In this document: positions 1-10,541 of the stretch, piece by piece
Layout: each line of letters begins with the position of its first letter
Position numbering within the stretch: the stretch's first letter is position 1
Assembly (NCBI GenBank): GCA_964036295.1
Contig: OZ038462.1
Span: 6,989,267-7,053,266, forward strand
Direction of reading: 5' to 3'
DNA length: 64,000 nucleotides
Source: Plumapathes pennacea
Lineage: Eukaryota > Cnidaria > Anthozoa > Antipatharia > Myriopathidae
The notes under the pieces: generated by a model
The model's database searches: none
Told to the model about the DNA's origin: nothing
What the model saw: the letters and a program-made list of their open reading frames with translations, nothing else
Translations under genes and position numbers: made by a program

Positions 1-480
1 GTGTTGATTAGAAGAAAACAACAACAGCAAGCAAACAAATTATGGTTGAAAGAAAACAGCAGATCAGAGCTGCTTGTCAAGGATGAAATTCTCTCTTCTT
101 CTCACACACCACTGGGAGCTATGTCAACTAAAACGTGCAATAAGAAAAATTAAAACTAGGTCAGGTCACACCGATGGCAACAAGAAAACTGCCAAACCAG
201 CACTTCGTACCCCTGACCACTCCGCACGCTAGTTCCCAGGCTCCCAGCTCTTGTGAGATAATAAGTCAACATGCACTTGCACTCCTGTTCCATTGGTTTA
301 TCCATCACGGCAATACAAGTTGGCTTTGTTAAGTTTTAATGGAACCTGTTTTTTCCCCTTTGCATTTTGTGATCTGCGAACTAAAGGAGGTACTTTATCG
401 ATGATAAAAGTTTGCAAGATCACTTCAAATCAAGAGTCCACAAAAAGAGGTGAGTGGGCCAGTATTTATTAAATTTTGAG
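1..480. other. Intergenic or intronic sequence, no gene seen
   Basis: I see no convincing exon, RNA gene or repeat in this stretch. It probably belongs to an intron or flank of the gene whose last exon is at 1517. Confidence 0.4.
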
Positions 481-737
481 GCGCTTCGCCGAGTGAGTCC
501 ACAACAAATTTTGACCTTGTGATGGCGTAAATCGTGGTAAATAAGAGTCCACACCACGGCAAACCAGTGGAAATTTGTTTTTTACCACACTATTTAGAAA
601 TATACAAGAAAATTTTGCTGTATTTCGTTGCAAAACGTGACACGCTGGCGTCAGCTGGCATCACATCGTTGTCTGGACTCTTATTTACCACGGTTAATCG
701 ACCAATCAGAGAGCGAGAAACTAGTGTGTTGTGGTAA
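481..737 (+). repeat. Dispersed foldback-derived repeat, copy A (second copy in a MACPF intron)
   Basis: This stretch is nearly identical by eye to 35790-36054, inside intron 4 of the first MACPF gene. It begins at a GGCGCTTCGCC core and ends GTGTTGTGGTAAAAA. The 35.7 kb copy also has the mirrored left arm, so this copy looks like half of that foldback element. Short ORFs here translate the repeat and are not genes. Confidence 0.8.
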
Positions 738-887
738 AAATTCTATTGTCCTCCATGAATACCACATACCGTCCTTAATACCACACTGGTTACTGGCTAG
801 TACTGATACAAAGTATCTTTTTCACTACCAAGGGTGATCAACTTCAATTTTCTTCTTCAGTTTCTCAACAGAAACATACATAGAGGA

Positions 888-1028
888 TATTACACGACGG
901 CGCGAAGATATGAATTTTATTTTCGAGTGGTAAAAACAATATTTTACGAACGAGCGCTTCGCGAGTGAGTAAAGTATTGTTTTTACCACGAGAAAATAAA
1001 ATCAATATCTTCAAGCCGCCGTGTAATT
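888..1028. repeat. Hairpin MITE with GCTTCGC core
   Basis: The left arm (ATTACACGACGGCG, then GTGGTAAAAACAATA) is mirrored by the right arm (TATTGTTTTTACCAC, then CGCCGTGTAAT) around a centre reading GAGCGCTTCGCGAGTGAG. Arms are about 60 bp and imperfect. The core resembles those of the 481 and 35.7 kb elements, but the arms differ. Confidence 0.8.
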
Positions 1029-1229
1029 TTCTTTTTATTATATCAGACACGAGTGTTTACGACAAATTGCACAAACAACCGTGCAAAAGTGGGAAATGAT
1101 GCCAACGATATCCTCACTAGTGAGGATATGGAAAATACGCCACTCGGGTCCCGGATGTAGTTTCGTATGGATTTTACGCACGGTATATTTTCCAGTGAAA
1201 CACTCGTGTCTATATAATAAAATACAGTA
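1029..1229. repeat. MITE with about 26 bp terminal inverted repeats
   Basis: The left end (TTATTATATCAGACACGAGT) is mirrored by the right end (ACTCGTGTCTATATAATAAA). The interior holds a small palindrome, GATATCCTCACTAGTGAGGATAT-like, near 1107-1129. The element directly abuts the hairpin at 888-1028. No coding sequence is seen. Confidence 0.7.
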
Positions 1230-1516
1230 AAGAGAAATCTTGCTCAGATGAAAGCTGATTAAACTATCAATTATCACTACATCACTCATACATTTTGGTT
1301 AAGAAAACCTATATGTTGAGCTTGGAAGTGAAAGGGTTAAGGCAGACAGGTCGCTTCAGGAAGAGTTGTCTTGATGTAGCACTAAATTCTCCTAGTAAGA
1401 TATGACAAATGTATGGAGAATAGTTATTAAGATGTAATGGGTCCACAGGGTTGCAGGCTTGAAGGACTGAAAACGTGCAACGGAAGCTTGTATTGACTCA
1501 TTTCCTTTATTCACAG

Positions 1517-1670
1517 AATGAAGATGTTGAAAGACGTGCCTTACACACCAGAGGAAGCCGAGAAGGCAGCGGGCATGGGGTCGTACACGTTAACACGCTC
1601 ATCCAAAGTCTCGATTGAACAAGAAGTAGAGATGTCTACACCAGGAGAGATGGAAGAGGCAAAAACTTGA
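1517..1670 (+). CDS. Probable last exon of an unrecognised gene (upstream exons outside the window)
   Basis: A pyrimidine-rich tract and CAG at 1514-1516 are followed by 50 codons in one frame, starting at ATG 1518 and ending at TGA 1668-1670. The peptide is acidic and hydrophilic (it begins MKMLKDVPYTPEEAEKAAGM and ends EMEEAKT), which looks like a genuine C-terminal tail rather than random sequence. Two AATAAA signals follow at 1766-1771 and 1852-1857, inside a short duplicated 3' segment. I could not find the preceding exon; it should lie upstream, possibly beyond the window. The family is not recognised. If the exon is instead entered in another phase, the reading closes quickly, so this frame is preferred. 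Confidence 0.45.
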
Positions 1671-3480
1671 AATGTCTTAATAAAGGGAATTTGGAATTTA
1701 GCTGAATTGCTGTAGATGCAGAGATTTTGGACGAATAGAGCCAATACTTGATTCTACTTGACTTCAATAAAACGAACTTGAATTTAGCTGCTGAATATAT
1801 CTGTAATTTGCTGGGAGGCCGAGTAGAGTCAATAATTGACTCTTTGATTTCAATAAAACGAACTGTAAATTCAGCTGTTGAATTGCTGTAGTTTCTGACT
1901 GTTATGATGACAGACTTCATCTCCTCGGAACGCATGACTTTTGGGCAGCAGAACAAAGAGAACTCAAAGTATATTTTAAAAAATGTCTTATCGTGCGTAT
2001 ACTTGCTGAGGTGGTTGCAAAAAAGACTTTAATTTGGAGTGCCTTCATAAATCATCCCAAGCCGCCATCGTAATTTTTTGTCTCCGTCCATTATGGTCAC
2101 TAATTTTAAGTCTTGGCAACCTATTTGTAAGTATTACCTTTGTTGTTTTGGCTTAATTGTCACTGTAAATGGACTATAGTTTGTTCATTGGCACTGTCAT
2201 GATTACAGTGCTAAAGTATGAAACATCTTTTCAGTAAAGGAGGTTTTATCTGATTCTGAGGCTAATTTCTGTTTTTTGTTTGTTGTTATTTTTGGTGATG
2301 TGCCTTCAAGTACATTTCACAGGTGATTTGTCCGCATTCGCGTGAGATGTCATGCACTAAATTGCATGTAATCCTTTCATTAGAAAATCTAAGCTTGCCA
2401 ACCCGAGACTTTTTTTTTTAATCCTGATCAAAACGATTATTCCTTTGCGTATTTATTGTTGTAGTCAAGAAAAAGCATTTTGTTGTTTACACAAGAAAAA
2501 CAGATTAGCGGAATACCAACGAAGTTGAGATTAAAATAATATGTCTTTAAAATTAAAACCTCCCGGTGCCAAAGATTACTGACGCTTTGGGTAGAACTTT
2601 GGCTCTTTAACTGAAAAGAAACCCGGCTTTTTACCAACAATTTCCTTAAAGCGTGCGAAAATTACACGTAATGTATTTCACTTTAAAAATAGTCACTGCA
2701 CCTGCGAAAAGGCGCTGTGAATTAAATCGAGTTGTATTTCCGTTCTTGATAATGTCACTATCCGCTAACTTTAGAAAGCACTCACCGTTCGTCCAAATCT
2801 CTGGCATGTTTTGTTATTTTCCCAGTCTGATGTTCAGTTATTTCTTCTCTTTTTTATTTATATTTGTTGCTAGCTCAGTTTTGGATGGATTTGCAGATTC
2901 AGCCGGCGATACAACACTATCTTTCTTAATTGTTCTTAAAAGGAAAGAATTGTGTTCATTCTCAGATGACGCTTAGGAGTGTTTTCATTTTTGATTTTCA
3001 GCTAAATTTTCATGTATATTGTTACACTGAGAAATATTGGCCGAAACCCCGCCGGCAGAAAGAAGTAATTGCTTTTACCGTATATGTATATTTGGATGAA
3101 TTAGTGCATGGAATTTCTTATTTTATTTTTACGGTGGTTTTGGTGCCAAATATTAATACAAAGAAAGGATATGATCAAAGTTAAGAAGTAAAGACAATTC
3201 AAAGGAGCCAACGAGAAAACAAAGACGTTGACTGAAAGCTGGCATTGCCATCCAGAGGTCACAAATCACCTGGCAACCACAAGTGTTAAGTTGCTATGAA
3301 ATATTTATTCGTCAAATTTTCCTTGATGTGTTCAGCAGCGTGAAATGGAAGCTGTGAAACAGGGCATACTCCTTGATTACAGAAGCCAGCCTACGCCAAA
3401 TTGTTCTTCGAATGAATGTGTTTGAATGAAAAAAGCTGGTAATACTTTTAAGTCCGTGCGTGGATACAGGGTTTGAAGTT
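1671..3480. other. 3' flank and intergenic DNA
   Basis: The first ~200 bases look like 3' UTR, with a duplicated segment carrying AATAAA. The rest is AT-rich. The ORFs at 2653-3184 read as low-complexity hydrophobic sequence without splice sites or family resemblance, so I assign no gene. Confidence 0.4.
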
Positions 3481-4470
3481 ATGGATAACATGTCTAAGTC
3501 GGCGAGGAACAAGACTGAAGTTGTTGATGCATCTAGTCCCATTTGGAAGCGAAATAAACACTACCGTGATGTTAAGGAACTGTTGATGCTTCACAGACGT
3601 TACGAGGTGAACGCTATGCGTTCGCTACGACGTGCAACGACGGCATTAAACCGCGGGCCGAGTGAAGAGGAAAAGCGACGAAGTCAAACAAGGACGACGT
3701 CCGCAGAAGGCGGAGAGAGTTCAGTTTTACATAAAGCCGAAAAAAAGCCGCCGTTGAGGATAAAACAAGGAGCGCCTTTGGTAAAAGACAGGCGTTTAAT
3801 AGACAGTGAATATCTAAACCAGATCATGTCGAGAATCGATACGAACATGGAATTAAGTCTCGCTGAATCCACGCCAAAAGCTAATGCTTTGAGATTGCCT
3901 AAACTGGAATCTATTCCTCAAGGCAGCAAAGCCATATTTTACACGAGTTTGCCGTCGATGCCTGCTCTGCCAAACCTGAAAGAACCGAAAACGAGCCCAA
4001 GGTCTGTCAAGCGGATTAATAATCGAAAATATAAAAAGTCTGACATAAGTCAATACAGCTTGCCCGATAACTGTTTGACAGTTCGCCAGTTACCAAGTGA
4101 CCACACAATGCTTCGCGACGTGGGAGCAATTGATGCTGTGAAGCTGGGAAATAACACTTGTTCAGCAGATGAAACCCTGGCATTGCAGATTACTGGTCCT
4201 GACGATGTGAGATCGAGTGAGCATCGCCAAGCTGCAGACGAGGCGCTCTACTGGCTGGTACCTGTCATAGAAGACAACGAACGGTCTTTCCGCTTGAGCA
4301 AGACCCGCGACGGAATTAGAAAAGACGCGTTTGGAAGAGATTCAAAGGGACGAGTGAAGGGGAAAGAAGCTTCGGGGGAAAACACTGAGCCAAAATACAA
4401 ACGAAACGTACATTTTAGTGAATTTTTACACGAGGTGCACTTGTACACTCCACTGTCGACAAAACACTGA
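3481..4470 (+). CDS. Intronless ORF, unrecognised basic protein with C-terminal RVxF-like motif
   Basis: I do not recognise this gene. The open frame extends upstream to a GTG at 3460, but the first true ATG is 3481, giving 329 aa. The protein is hydrophilic and basic, rich in Ser, Arg and Lys, with no signal peptide or membrane segment, and is probably largely disordered. Residues 307-329 contain KRNVHFSEF followed by HEVHLYTP. KRNVHF fits the protein phosphatase 1 docking pattern [RK]-x(0,1)-[VI]-x-[FW], which is short and can occur by chance. AATAAA lies at 4837-4842. It is the first of four intronless ORFs in alternating orientation within 7 kb. A long Ser/Arg/Lys-rich frame with no stop in this AT-rich DNA supports coding, but an additional 5' exon cannot be excluded. 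Confidence 0.65.
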   Translation: MDNMSKSARNKTEVVDASSPIWKRNKHYRDVKELLMLHRRYEVNAMRSLRRATTALNRGPSEEEKRRSQTRTTSAEGGESSVLHKAEKKPPLRIKQGAPLVKDRRLIDSEYLNQIMSRIDTNMELSLAESTPKANALRLPKLESIPQGSKAIFYTSLPSMPALPNLKEPKTSPRSVKRINNRKYKKSDISQYSLPDNCLTVRQLPSDHTMLRDVGAIDAVKLGNNTCSADETLALQITGPDDVRSSEHRQAADEALYWLVPVIEDNERSFRLSKTRDGIRKDAFGRDSKGRVKGKEASGENTEPKYKRNVHFSEFLHEVHLYTPLSTKH

Positions 4471-5216
4471 GTCACGCATTACGTGAGGAGTGGGAGCGTG
4501 ACGGTGGCTCACGCTACACCGCGTGACATCATGGTGACGTTGTCGAGAGCACGAAACGAATGCATAATCGAAAAGTGAGAGCTTCAGAGTGAGTAATATT
4601 TTACTGGCAGAAGGTACTTGCTGCAACAACAAACCTCCAACAACAAACCTCCTTGGAGACTTATGCTTACCTCATTACTTGTCATCAAACTGATGATGGG
4701 AGAAGTTAGTGCGTCATAAATAAGTGTATTTTGTCTACACTCTGGGCAAATCCTCGACTAAGAGCTACTTACATGCGATTACAATCGCAGGTTGCGGTAA
4801 TCCTGCCATAGTCTTTTGATCATTTTTGGCGAAACTAATAAAATACAACATTATTGTCTGGGGTACTGATCATTGTCAAATCCTCCGGCTCCTTTCACTC
4901 CCAGGTTCATGATACAGATTTTTTCCCAACCATTCAAAAGGAAATACATAGGTGATAATGTGAGAATTGTTGCCCAATCAGCTTTCTTGTGAACAAACTA
5001 TTATAGTGGTAAATTCTCCATCTCTGGTGAGAGACTGCAGGAGAAATTTGAAGTTGATCACTCTTGGAAGTGTATGTGTCCATTGTTCCCATTTTTTTGG
5101 AGTTCGTCCATCGTCGGTGTTAGCATGGTTCCTTCATGTAATCCGGAAGTAAGACTTGAAGTTCAGTCAAAGTTTTGTAGCCCATTTTTGGTAAAATGAG
5201 ACTGTGGGGGGTGGGC
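4471..5216. other. Intergenic DNA between convergent ORFs
   Basis: This holds the 3' flank of the 3481 gene, with AATAAA at 4837-4842, and the presumed 3' flank of the minus-strand gene at 5217-6065. Nothing else was identified. Confidence 0.4.
4837..4842 (+). terminator. Candidate polyadenylation signal AATAAA
   Basis: AATAAA on the plus strand, about 370 bases after the stop of the 3481-4470 ORF. Such hexamers are common in AT-rich DNA, so this is supportive only. Confidence 0.3.
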
Positions 5217-6065
5217 TCAGTCAAGGTTTAGAAGCCAGTACTGCACAAGACGCCGATGAGGAAGCTTAATGTCCACTTGCTGCACTGGGGTAGGGGGTGG
5301 GGGCGGATCTGACCCTCGACCATAGATCCACAGCGCTCTTTCATCAGAACGCTTTGGTTCCAACTTCACAGATCTCACGCCAGACCTCGCCCCGGTCAGG
5401 GAGGCTGGGTTTGTGTGACCCTCCGCTGGCCGTCTGTGGTTGCTGCGTACGCCCCAACCGTTCCGACATGTCTCAGGGAGGCGAAATTTCTTTACAGTTT
5501 GATGGCTTGACCGAGTCAGGTCTTCTTTGGGATGGGTCTGCGGTCGCGCCAAAAACCTCACTTGATCTGCGCCGTTTGTTTTCGGAAGTTTCAATGTTTC
5601 TCGCTCGCAGCAGCATTTTTCGCACTTTTCCACTCCGTTCAACACAGGTGCTGATCTAGACAATCTTTTCCCGCTCAGCAGATGTTGACTGTTATCGCGA
5701 AACTTCAAGAAATCTTTGCTCCCCGCGACAGAATGACGCGTTGGTAAACAGGCTGGGTGGAAGTACGCTGTCGGGCTAATCAAAGGAGCTCGACCCTTAC
5801 AAATCTTGTTGCTCGTGTGTGAGTGAACGCTAATCGGAGCAGATTTCTCTGATTTACCTTTCTGTAGCGGTTGCAAGCAGAAGGAGTCACATGTGATGGT
5901 CTTTGCAGGGATCGAAGCCCTGGGTTCAGTGTCTTGCGAGGCATTTGTGAAATCTTTCAGTGTTGTATGACAGAACTGGGGTTGACTCAAGCTGGTATGC
6001 AGATATTTCAGACGCCGAAGGGCTTGGTCGAGTTTCAGGTCTTGAGAAGTTGATCCAGACAGCAT
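5217..6065 (-). CDS. Intronless ORF, unrecognised basic protein ending in a VDIKLP motif
   Basis: The ORF is 282 aa, from ATG at 6065-6063 to TGA at 5219-5217. The protein is basic, rich in Ser, Pro, Arg and His, without signal peptide or transmembrane segment. Midway it has a Cys cluster (CEKCCCERE) and, a little later, QVRFLARP. Near the C terminus, PPPPPTP is followed by VDIKLP (about residues 264-269). The ORF at 7503 ends almost the same way (IDIKLP), which suggests the two are diverged paralogues or share a docking peptide. Opposite-strand ORFs in this interval are shorter and compositionally poor. I do not recognise the family, and a role cannot be assigned. Confidence 0.6.
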   Translation of the reverse strand: MLSGSTSQDLKLDQALRRLKYLHTSLSQPQFCHTTLKDFTNASQDTEPRASIPAKTITCDSFCLQPLQKGKSEKSAPISVHSHTSNKICKGRAPLISPTAYFHPACLPTRHSVAGSKDFLKFRDNSQHLLSGKRLSRSAPVLNGVEKCEKCCCERETLKLPKTNGADQVRFLARPQTHPKEDLTRSSHQTVKKFRLPETCRNGWGVRSNHRRPAEGHTNPASLTGARSGVRSVKLEPKRSDERALWIYGRGSDPPPPPTPVQQVDIKLPHRRLVQYWLLNLD

Positions 6066-7502
6066 AGTAGCGCTTGTCTTTACGACATTTCTATTATCTC
6101 ACCAGGAAGCAACTTCGCTGCGTGTTTGTTAGAGAGTTTGATCATCCATTTCGGTTGTTGTGCTTTGAAACTTACACTCATCAATCAAGACGTCGTCACC
6201 AAGGAACCTCTGTTTGTTGACTCGTACCAAACACTGATGCTGTTCGTTTAATTCCCACCGGACTAATGTTTTACACAAAAGGCTTTCATTGAGTTGGTAA
6301 AGGATGTCTTTTTTATTGTTTATTTTTTGTTGTTTTTTTTTTTGTGCGTGGAGAAATGAACCAGAGCAAACATGTCAATGCAACACAATACATTAAACGT
6401 TTTAAAAGGCAAAGCAGGACGAACGTTTGTTTGCGGTCTGAAATTCTTGAAATACCACAAAGCAACTCTACTCTTTCGTCGCTATTTCTTCTTCTGGTTC
6501 TTCATCTTTAACTTCCTGTCCTTCTTTGTCTTGTCTTCGTTTGTGTTCGTTTAAAAACCTCTTAACTTCTACCTATATCATCAAGGTCAATGGCGGCAAT
6601 GTCAGTCCAGACGATTAGGCCACAACAAAGCCAGAGTCTGCAGGTTATGATTTGCTTGTAATTTACCTGTACTAATTTTAATTGCATGTTAAGTCATATA
6701 TATTATTTTCCTTGGACCCCCAATATCAGCCAATCAAACTCATAGCAACTAATTGGGTTGCAGCCATGTTTTCCTCGGGGGTTTAAATTGACTTTCTTGC
6801 ATTTTGCACACTACAACTGTATGAATTAGACTCAAGTAAATTGTAATCCCTTAAAGATGGTCGTTTTTGTTGTCAAGACAATGACAAGCTCCGTTTTAAC
6901 ACTCCACCGTTTATTATTAAGGCCGACTCATTTGTTATCGACAATATTTGTTGGGGTCAGCACTGAAACGGCCGTCATGTTACACGAATGAACTCTTCTG
7001 TAGATAGTGGTTGTAGATGGCGAAGCTGCTGAGGACATTGTTTGTATGGCTGTATCAGGAATTCTGAGACAAACTTTCTGTGTGTGGCTGGTTGAGATTG
7101 GACTCTCGCGTGTTGCCTATCAAATGTGCTTCAGTTAAAGAGATTACGGAAAGTGTGAAACACTAAAAACTCGAAAAGGCAGAGTGTTTAAAAGTTGGAC
7201 TTGCACAGACGGACCGCCAGCGTAAAAAAAAGAAGGTCGAATTACTTTTTTCGTATCCAAGGACTAAGCAAGAGGTGGCTGGTTTTCCCTCATCTTTTCG
7301 GCGACATAAAAGAACGATAGCAGCAACAAGTTGAAGGTTTTTTTATTCTGTTTGACCGCAACAAACCATAAGGATATCGAACCTTTACTGACATTAATTC
7401 GCACTTCTACAGAAGTCTTTTTGACTCAGTGGTATAAGTTCCAACTCAGTTGAGTGTCCTCCGGCTGAAGAACGTTCGCAAGATAAAAGATTCTCTTTAT
7501 GA
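6066..7502. other. Intergenic region between divergent ORFs
   Basis: This would contain the promoters and 5' UTRs of the divergently oriented ORFs at 6065 (minus) and 7503 (plus). Poly-T tracts occur near 6330. I see no exon or recognisable element. Confidence 0.4.
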
Positions 7503-8354
7503 ATGCCGACTCTTGCCTCTTCAACTCGTTCAGTGTCGAAGATGAGTCATCATATTTTGTGCCCAGCGGATTCTTATACTAGCAGAACTTTCACTAACAG
7601 CGCACCGGATGAATCCATGCATTTTACGGAATTTCAAACAGTTCGCTTCATGGGGATGGAAAAGCCCGAAAAGCCGGCAAAGAGAAAGCCAGATTTTCTG
7701 TTAACTGCGTCTAAGTTTGGGGTCGATGGAAGCTCTCCCCCTCTGGTTAGCAGCTGGAGTTATAAACCAATCAGAAAGAAGATATCCAGCTGTGAGGATG
7801 AGTGTCGTGAACTTCGCTCCTGTAGCAGAAGCAGCTTGCCAGAAGTGCAAAGCCCCAAGTGGGGTTTCACTTCACCCGCGTTTCACTGCAAGACAACTTC
7901 TCTGCGCATGTCACAGTTGCAGCAGCGCGAGCGGTCGCGCTCTCAAAAGGCGGGAAATTTTCGCGCCAAAGCTCAGAATCCAGCCATGACAGTTCAGCGA
8001 GCAAACTTGTTCAGCAGACCTCACAAAGACATTGTGGCCTCAAAGAGAAATGCGGCCTGTAAACATGTATTTATCACTAGCCATAGCTGTCCCGTGTCTC
8101 CTGTGAACCGAACAACAGGTTGTTCTTTGAACAAGGTTGTTTTTCTTGACATAAAGCCAAGTCAAGAGTTTGTTCCGAGAGTTGGGCAGCGGTTTTCGCC
8201 TCAAGTGTGGGCTGTTCACGGTCAACTTGTGCCGGGCAGGACTCGCTATCCAGAACAAAACGTTGAAAAGTTTGACAGCGACGCCAGCGATGGACATAAC
8301 AAGTTTTCTGTAAGAAAGATTGATATCAAACTGCCTTGTTTACCGTGGAATTAA
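7503..8354 (+). CDS. Intronless ORF, unrecognised basic protein ending in an IDIKLP motif
   Basis: The ORF is 283 aa from ATG 7503 to TAA at 8352-8354. An alternative in-frame Met (MSHHILCP) lies at codon 14. The protein is Ser-, Arg- and Cys-rich, basic and probably disordered, with no signal peptide. Residues 211-214 (KVVF, then LDIKP) match the PP1-docking consensus. The C terminus reads RKIDIKLPCLPWN (about residues 271-283) and parallels VDIKLP at the end of the neighbouring minus-strand ORF. AATAAA occurs at 8358-8363 and 8404-8409, which supports a single-exon transcript ending here. The family is not recognised. Together with its neighbours it forms a local cluster of possibly related intronless genes. 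Confidence 0.65.
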   Translation: MPTLASSTRSVSKMSHHILCPADSYTSRTFTNSAPDESMHFTEFQTVRFMGMEKPEKPAKRKPDFLLTASKFGVDGSSPPLVSSWSYKPIRKKISSCEDECRELRSCSRSSLPEVQSPKWGFTSPAFHCKTTSLRMSQLQQRERSRSQKAGNFRAKAQNPAMTVQRANLFSRPHKDIVASKRNAACKHVFITSHSCPVSPVNRTTGCSLNKVVFLDIKPSQEFVPRVGQRFSPQVWAVHGQLVPGRTRYPEQNVEKFDSDASDGHNKFSVRKIDIKLPCLPWN

Positions 8355-8403
8355 GTAAATAAACTGACGAACCATCATGATGGATCCTGAAGGAGAACGG
8401 CAA

Positions 8404-8409
8404 AATAAA
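8404..8409 (+). terminator. Candidate polyadenylation signal AATAAA
   Basis: AATAAA about 50 bases after the stop codon of the 7503-8354 ORF; another AATAAA overlaps 8358-8363. The close spacing is compatible with a short 3' UTR. Confidence 0.45.
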
Positions 8410-9698
8410 GTGGTCTTGTATTAAAACTTTAAAGCTTTTATTGTTTGACTGAAAAATAATCAAGATATTTTTTACGTGATGTTAACTTTGATCTAAGTAG
8501 AGCTGAATTTGATCTCTATTTTAGTTTTAGCGCTGATCCCCCAATCGTACTAGTAACTCGGCTCGAATTAGATTTTAAGTATAAATGTTGTAGCATTAGT
8601 TCATAAGCACAGAAGCACAGAAGGACAACTGAACTTTTTGTGGAAAAGTGTCAAATAATCTCCGTTTTCTCTTGATCCGTCTAACCTTCCACTTGCTTTA
8701 CTCTGAAACTAACAGAAAACTACCCATGAAATGAACGCGAGCGTTCTTCTTAGAAAATTATTAGGTAGTTTTCCTGGGAAATTACGTCATCCGTAAGATT
8801 TGCAGAGGGTTCCCATGAAGTCACTCTAAACCTACCAAGAGAGAGTGTTCCAAGCGGCATTTAACACCTTCACTTCCAAGAGAGAGTATTCAACTCCTGT
8901 CAATTTTCTCCTTCAGTTTCTCACCAGTATAGGAGAACTTGGCTTTTGATCAATTTGTCAGACTATCTATTCGAAATATAGTTCCTTAAAGGTTAGGAGA
9001 ATCCGTATTTTGAGCTCGAGAGTAAAAGGGTTGACAACTTTCGGCTGTCATCAGTACGTAGTTGACAAATAAATTTTATTTATTTTACTTGAAGAGTTAC
9101 CATAATACACTGCATGGGAGACCCCTCGTCTAATTCATTTTAAGTAGTATTCATGTGCATCAGTGTCGTGACTTCCCCTTCACTAATCACCTAGTGCACG
9201 AATCTTTTCCCCACTCTATACCAGTTTTATCCCGCTGCACCGCTGAATACAAGAAACAGTTGTTTTTGAATGTACATTCTGGACCAACTGACTTTGCCCG
9301 CATTTTACTGTTCCACTCGGTTAAGGCCCGGACAAGGCACTTTCACGATCATGCGCAGTTCGCGGGATATTTTTGGCAGGCCACCTGATGACTGCAAAGG
9401 TGTAAAAGTGCTTCTAATGACATCGTGATCATAAAGTAGTTGTGTAGCAACAAAACCAACCTCATCACAGGGATTAATTAACTTGATAGACATGCACTCG
9501 TTTACTAAACTAAACTAAGCAAGGAAGTAAGAAGTACAAAAGGGGAGGGCTTTTTTCTCTCTGCATCCTTAGCAGAAAATATAACAATTGAGAGTCTGAG
9601 CAATTAAGTGTACAACACTGTACACTCAAGTATACTGAAGTGGGTAAATACATTTCCTTCACAATAACTGCTGCTTTCTTTTTGACCACGTTTTTTCT
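8410..9698. other. Intergenic DNA, no gene seen
   Basis: Between convergent ORFs. The short ORFs at 9155-9493 overlap on both strands and have no family resemblance. A segment near 9345-9385 (GATCATGCGCAGTTCGCG, then GGCAGGCCACC) faintly resembles the tail module of the 16-31 kb tandem units (near 20735-20775), perhaps an old dispersed repeat. Confidence 0.35.
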
Positions 9699-10367
9699 TT
9701 ACTTCTTATGTCGATACGAAAAATAGCGCTGGCATGAACTCTCGCCAATGTCATAAACACTCGGCATCCGAACTACAATCCTTCTCCTGTTTGGTCGAAA
9801 ATGTCCCAAGCTGAAAGCACTCTCCGAGTTTCGCCCTGTTTTCGCTTGTGCGTGATTACAGAGTGGTCTACAACACACAAGACTTGTGCTTCTGCTCAGA
9901 CAACTCATTTCCATCAGCGACACTGACTGAAGAATATCGCCCAGGCGAACTTTGGTCAGTTCTTGTTTACCACTTGTGTGAGTGGTCTGTTCTTTTACGA
10001 TTTTCTTAAAAAACAAACTGTTGTCCGGCGATGGTGGAGGAGTAAACGATTTCCGCTTGTGTAGCGAAGTCAGGCATTCCTGGGTTGTCTGTTGTAGTGT
10101 TTGGGAAGAGTTTTGTGATTTTACAGACTTCGCTTTATCTGCTGATAACAATCCGAGCCGACGAGCTCGAGCAGGGAGAGCGCTCGACATGCGAACTTTT
10201 CCATGCAGTTTATCATCCAAGTCTCTTCTTAAGTTCACAAGATCTCCCAAACTTTTGCTCTTCTCTCGTCTGGCTAACCTGGCCATTCCAAGCAATTCGA
10301 GTTGTGTTCTTGTAAACCTTCTCTTTGTTTCCATGTTGTGTTTGTTCACAGCTCTTTTCTCTGTCAT
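9699..10367 (-). CDS. Intronless ORF, unrecognised basic protein
   Basis: The open frame runs to a GTG at 10541, but the first real ATG is at 10367-10365, giving 222 aa to TAA at 9701-9699. The part upstream of that Met may still be coding if a 5' exon is spliced in. The product is strongly basic, beginning MTEKRAVNKH, with Arg/Ser-rich stretches, a KSFTPPPSP segment and KVRLGDIL about halfway. RRRIVVRMPS near the C terminus (about residues 194-203) is loosely like the [IV]D[IV]K[LM]P endings of the neighbouring ORFs. No signal peptide, membrane segment or known domain is visible. It is fourth in the intronless cluster, convergent with the 7503 ORF. Confidence 0.55.
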   Translation of the reverse strand: MTEKRAVNKHNMETKRRFTRTQLELLGMARLARREKSKSLGDLVNLRRDLDDKLHGKVRMSSALPARARRLGLLSADKAKSVKSQNSSQTLQQTTQECLTSLHKRKSFTPPPSPDNSLFFKKIVKEQTTHTSGKQELTKVRLGDILQSVSLMEMSCLSRSTSLVCCRPLCNHAQAKTGRNSESAFSLGHFRPNRRRIVVRMPSVYDIGESSCQRYFSYRHKK

Positions 10368-10541
10368 GGTTTCACGTCTAGTTCTGTTGTGTTGACAAGC
10401 GCCTGTTTCTTCGGCAGTTTTCTCGTCACCGCTTTGGGTCTGCCCAGTTAAACTCGCCTCCGCGTCGTGTTCTGAGACTTGTACATGGTGCCACTTTGTC
10501 GCTTGGTGTGTAAAATATGCGGAGTACAACAATATTATCAC

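Noticed and set aside
2653-3184. Overlapping ORFs with hydrophobic stretches
   Set aside because: The composition follows AT-rich DNA; no splice context or recognisable domain.
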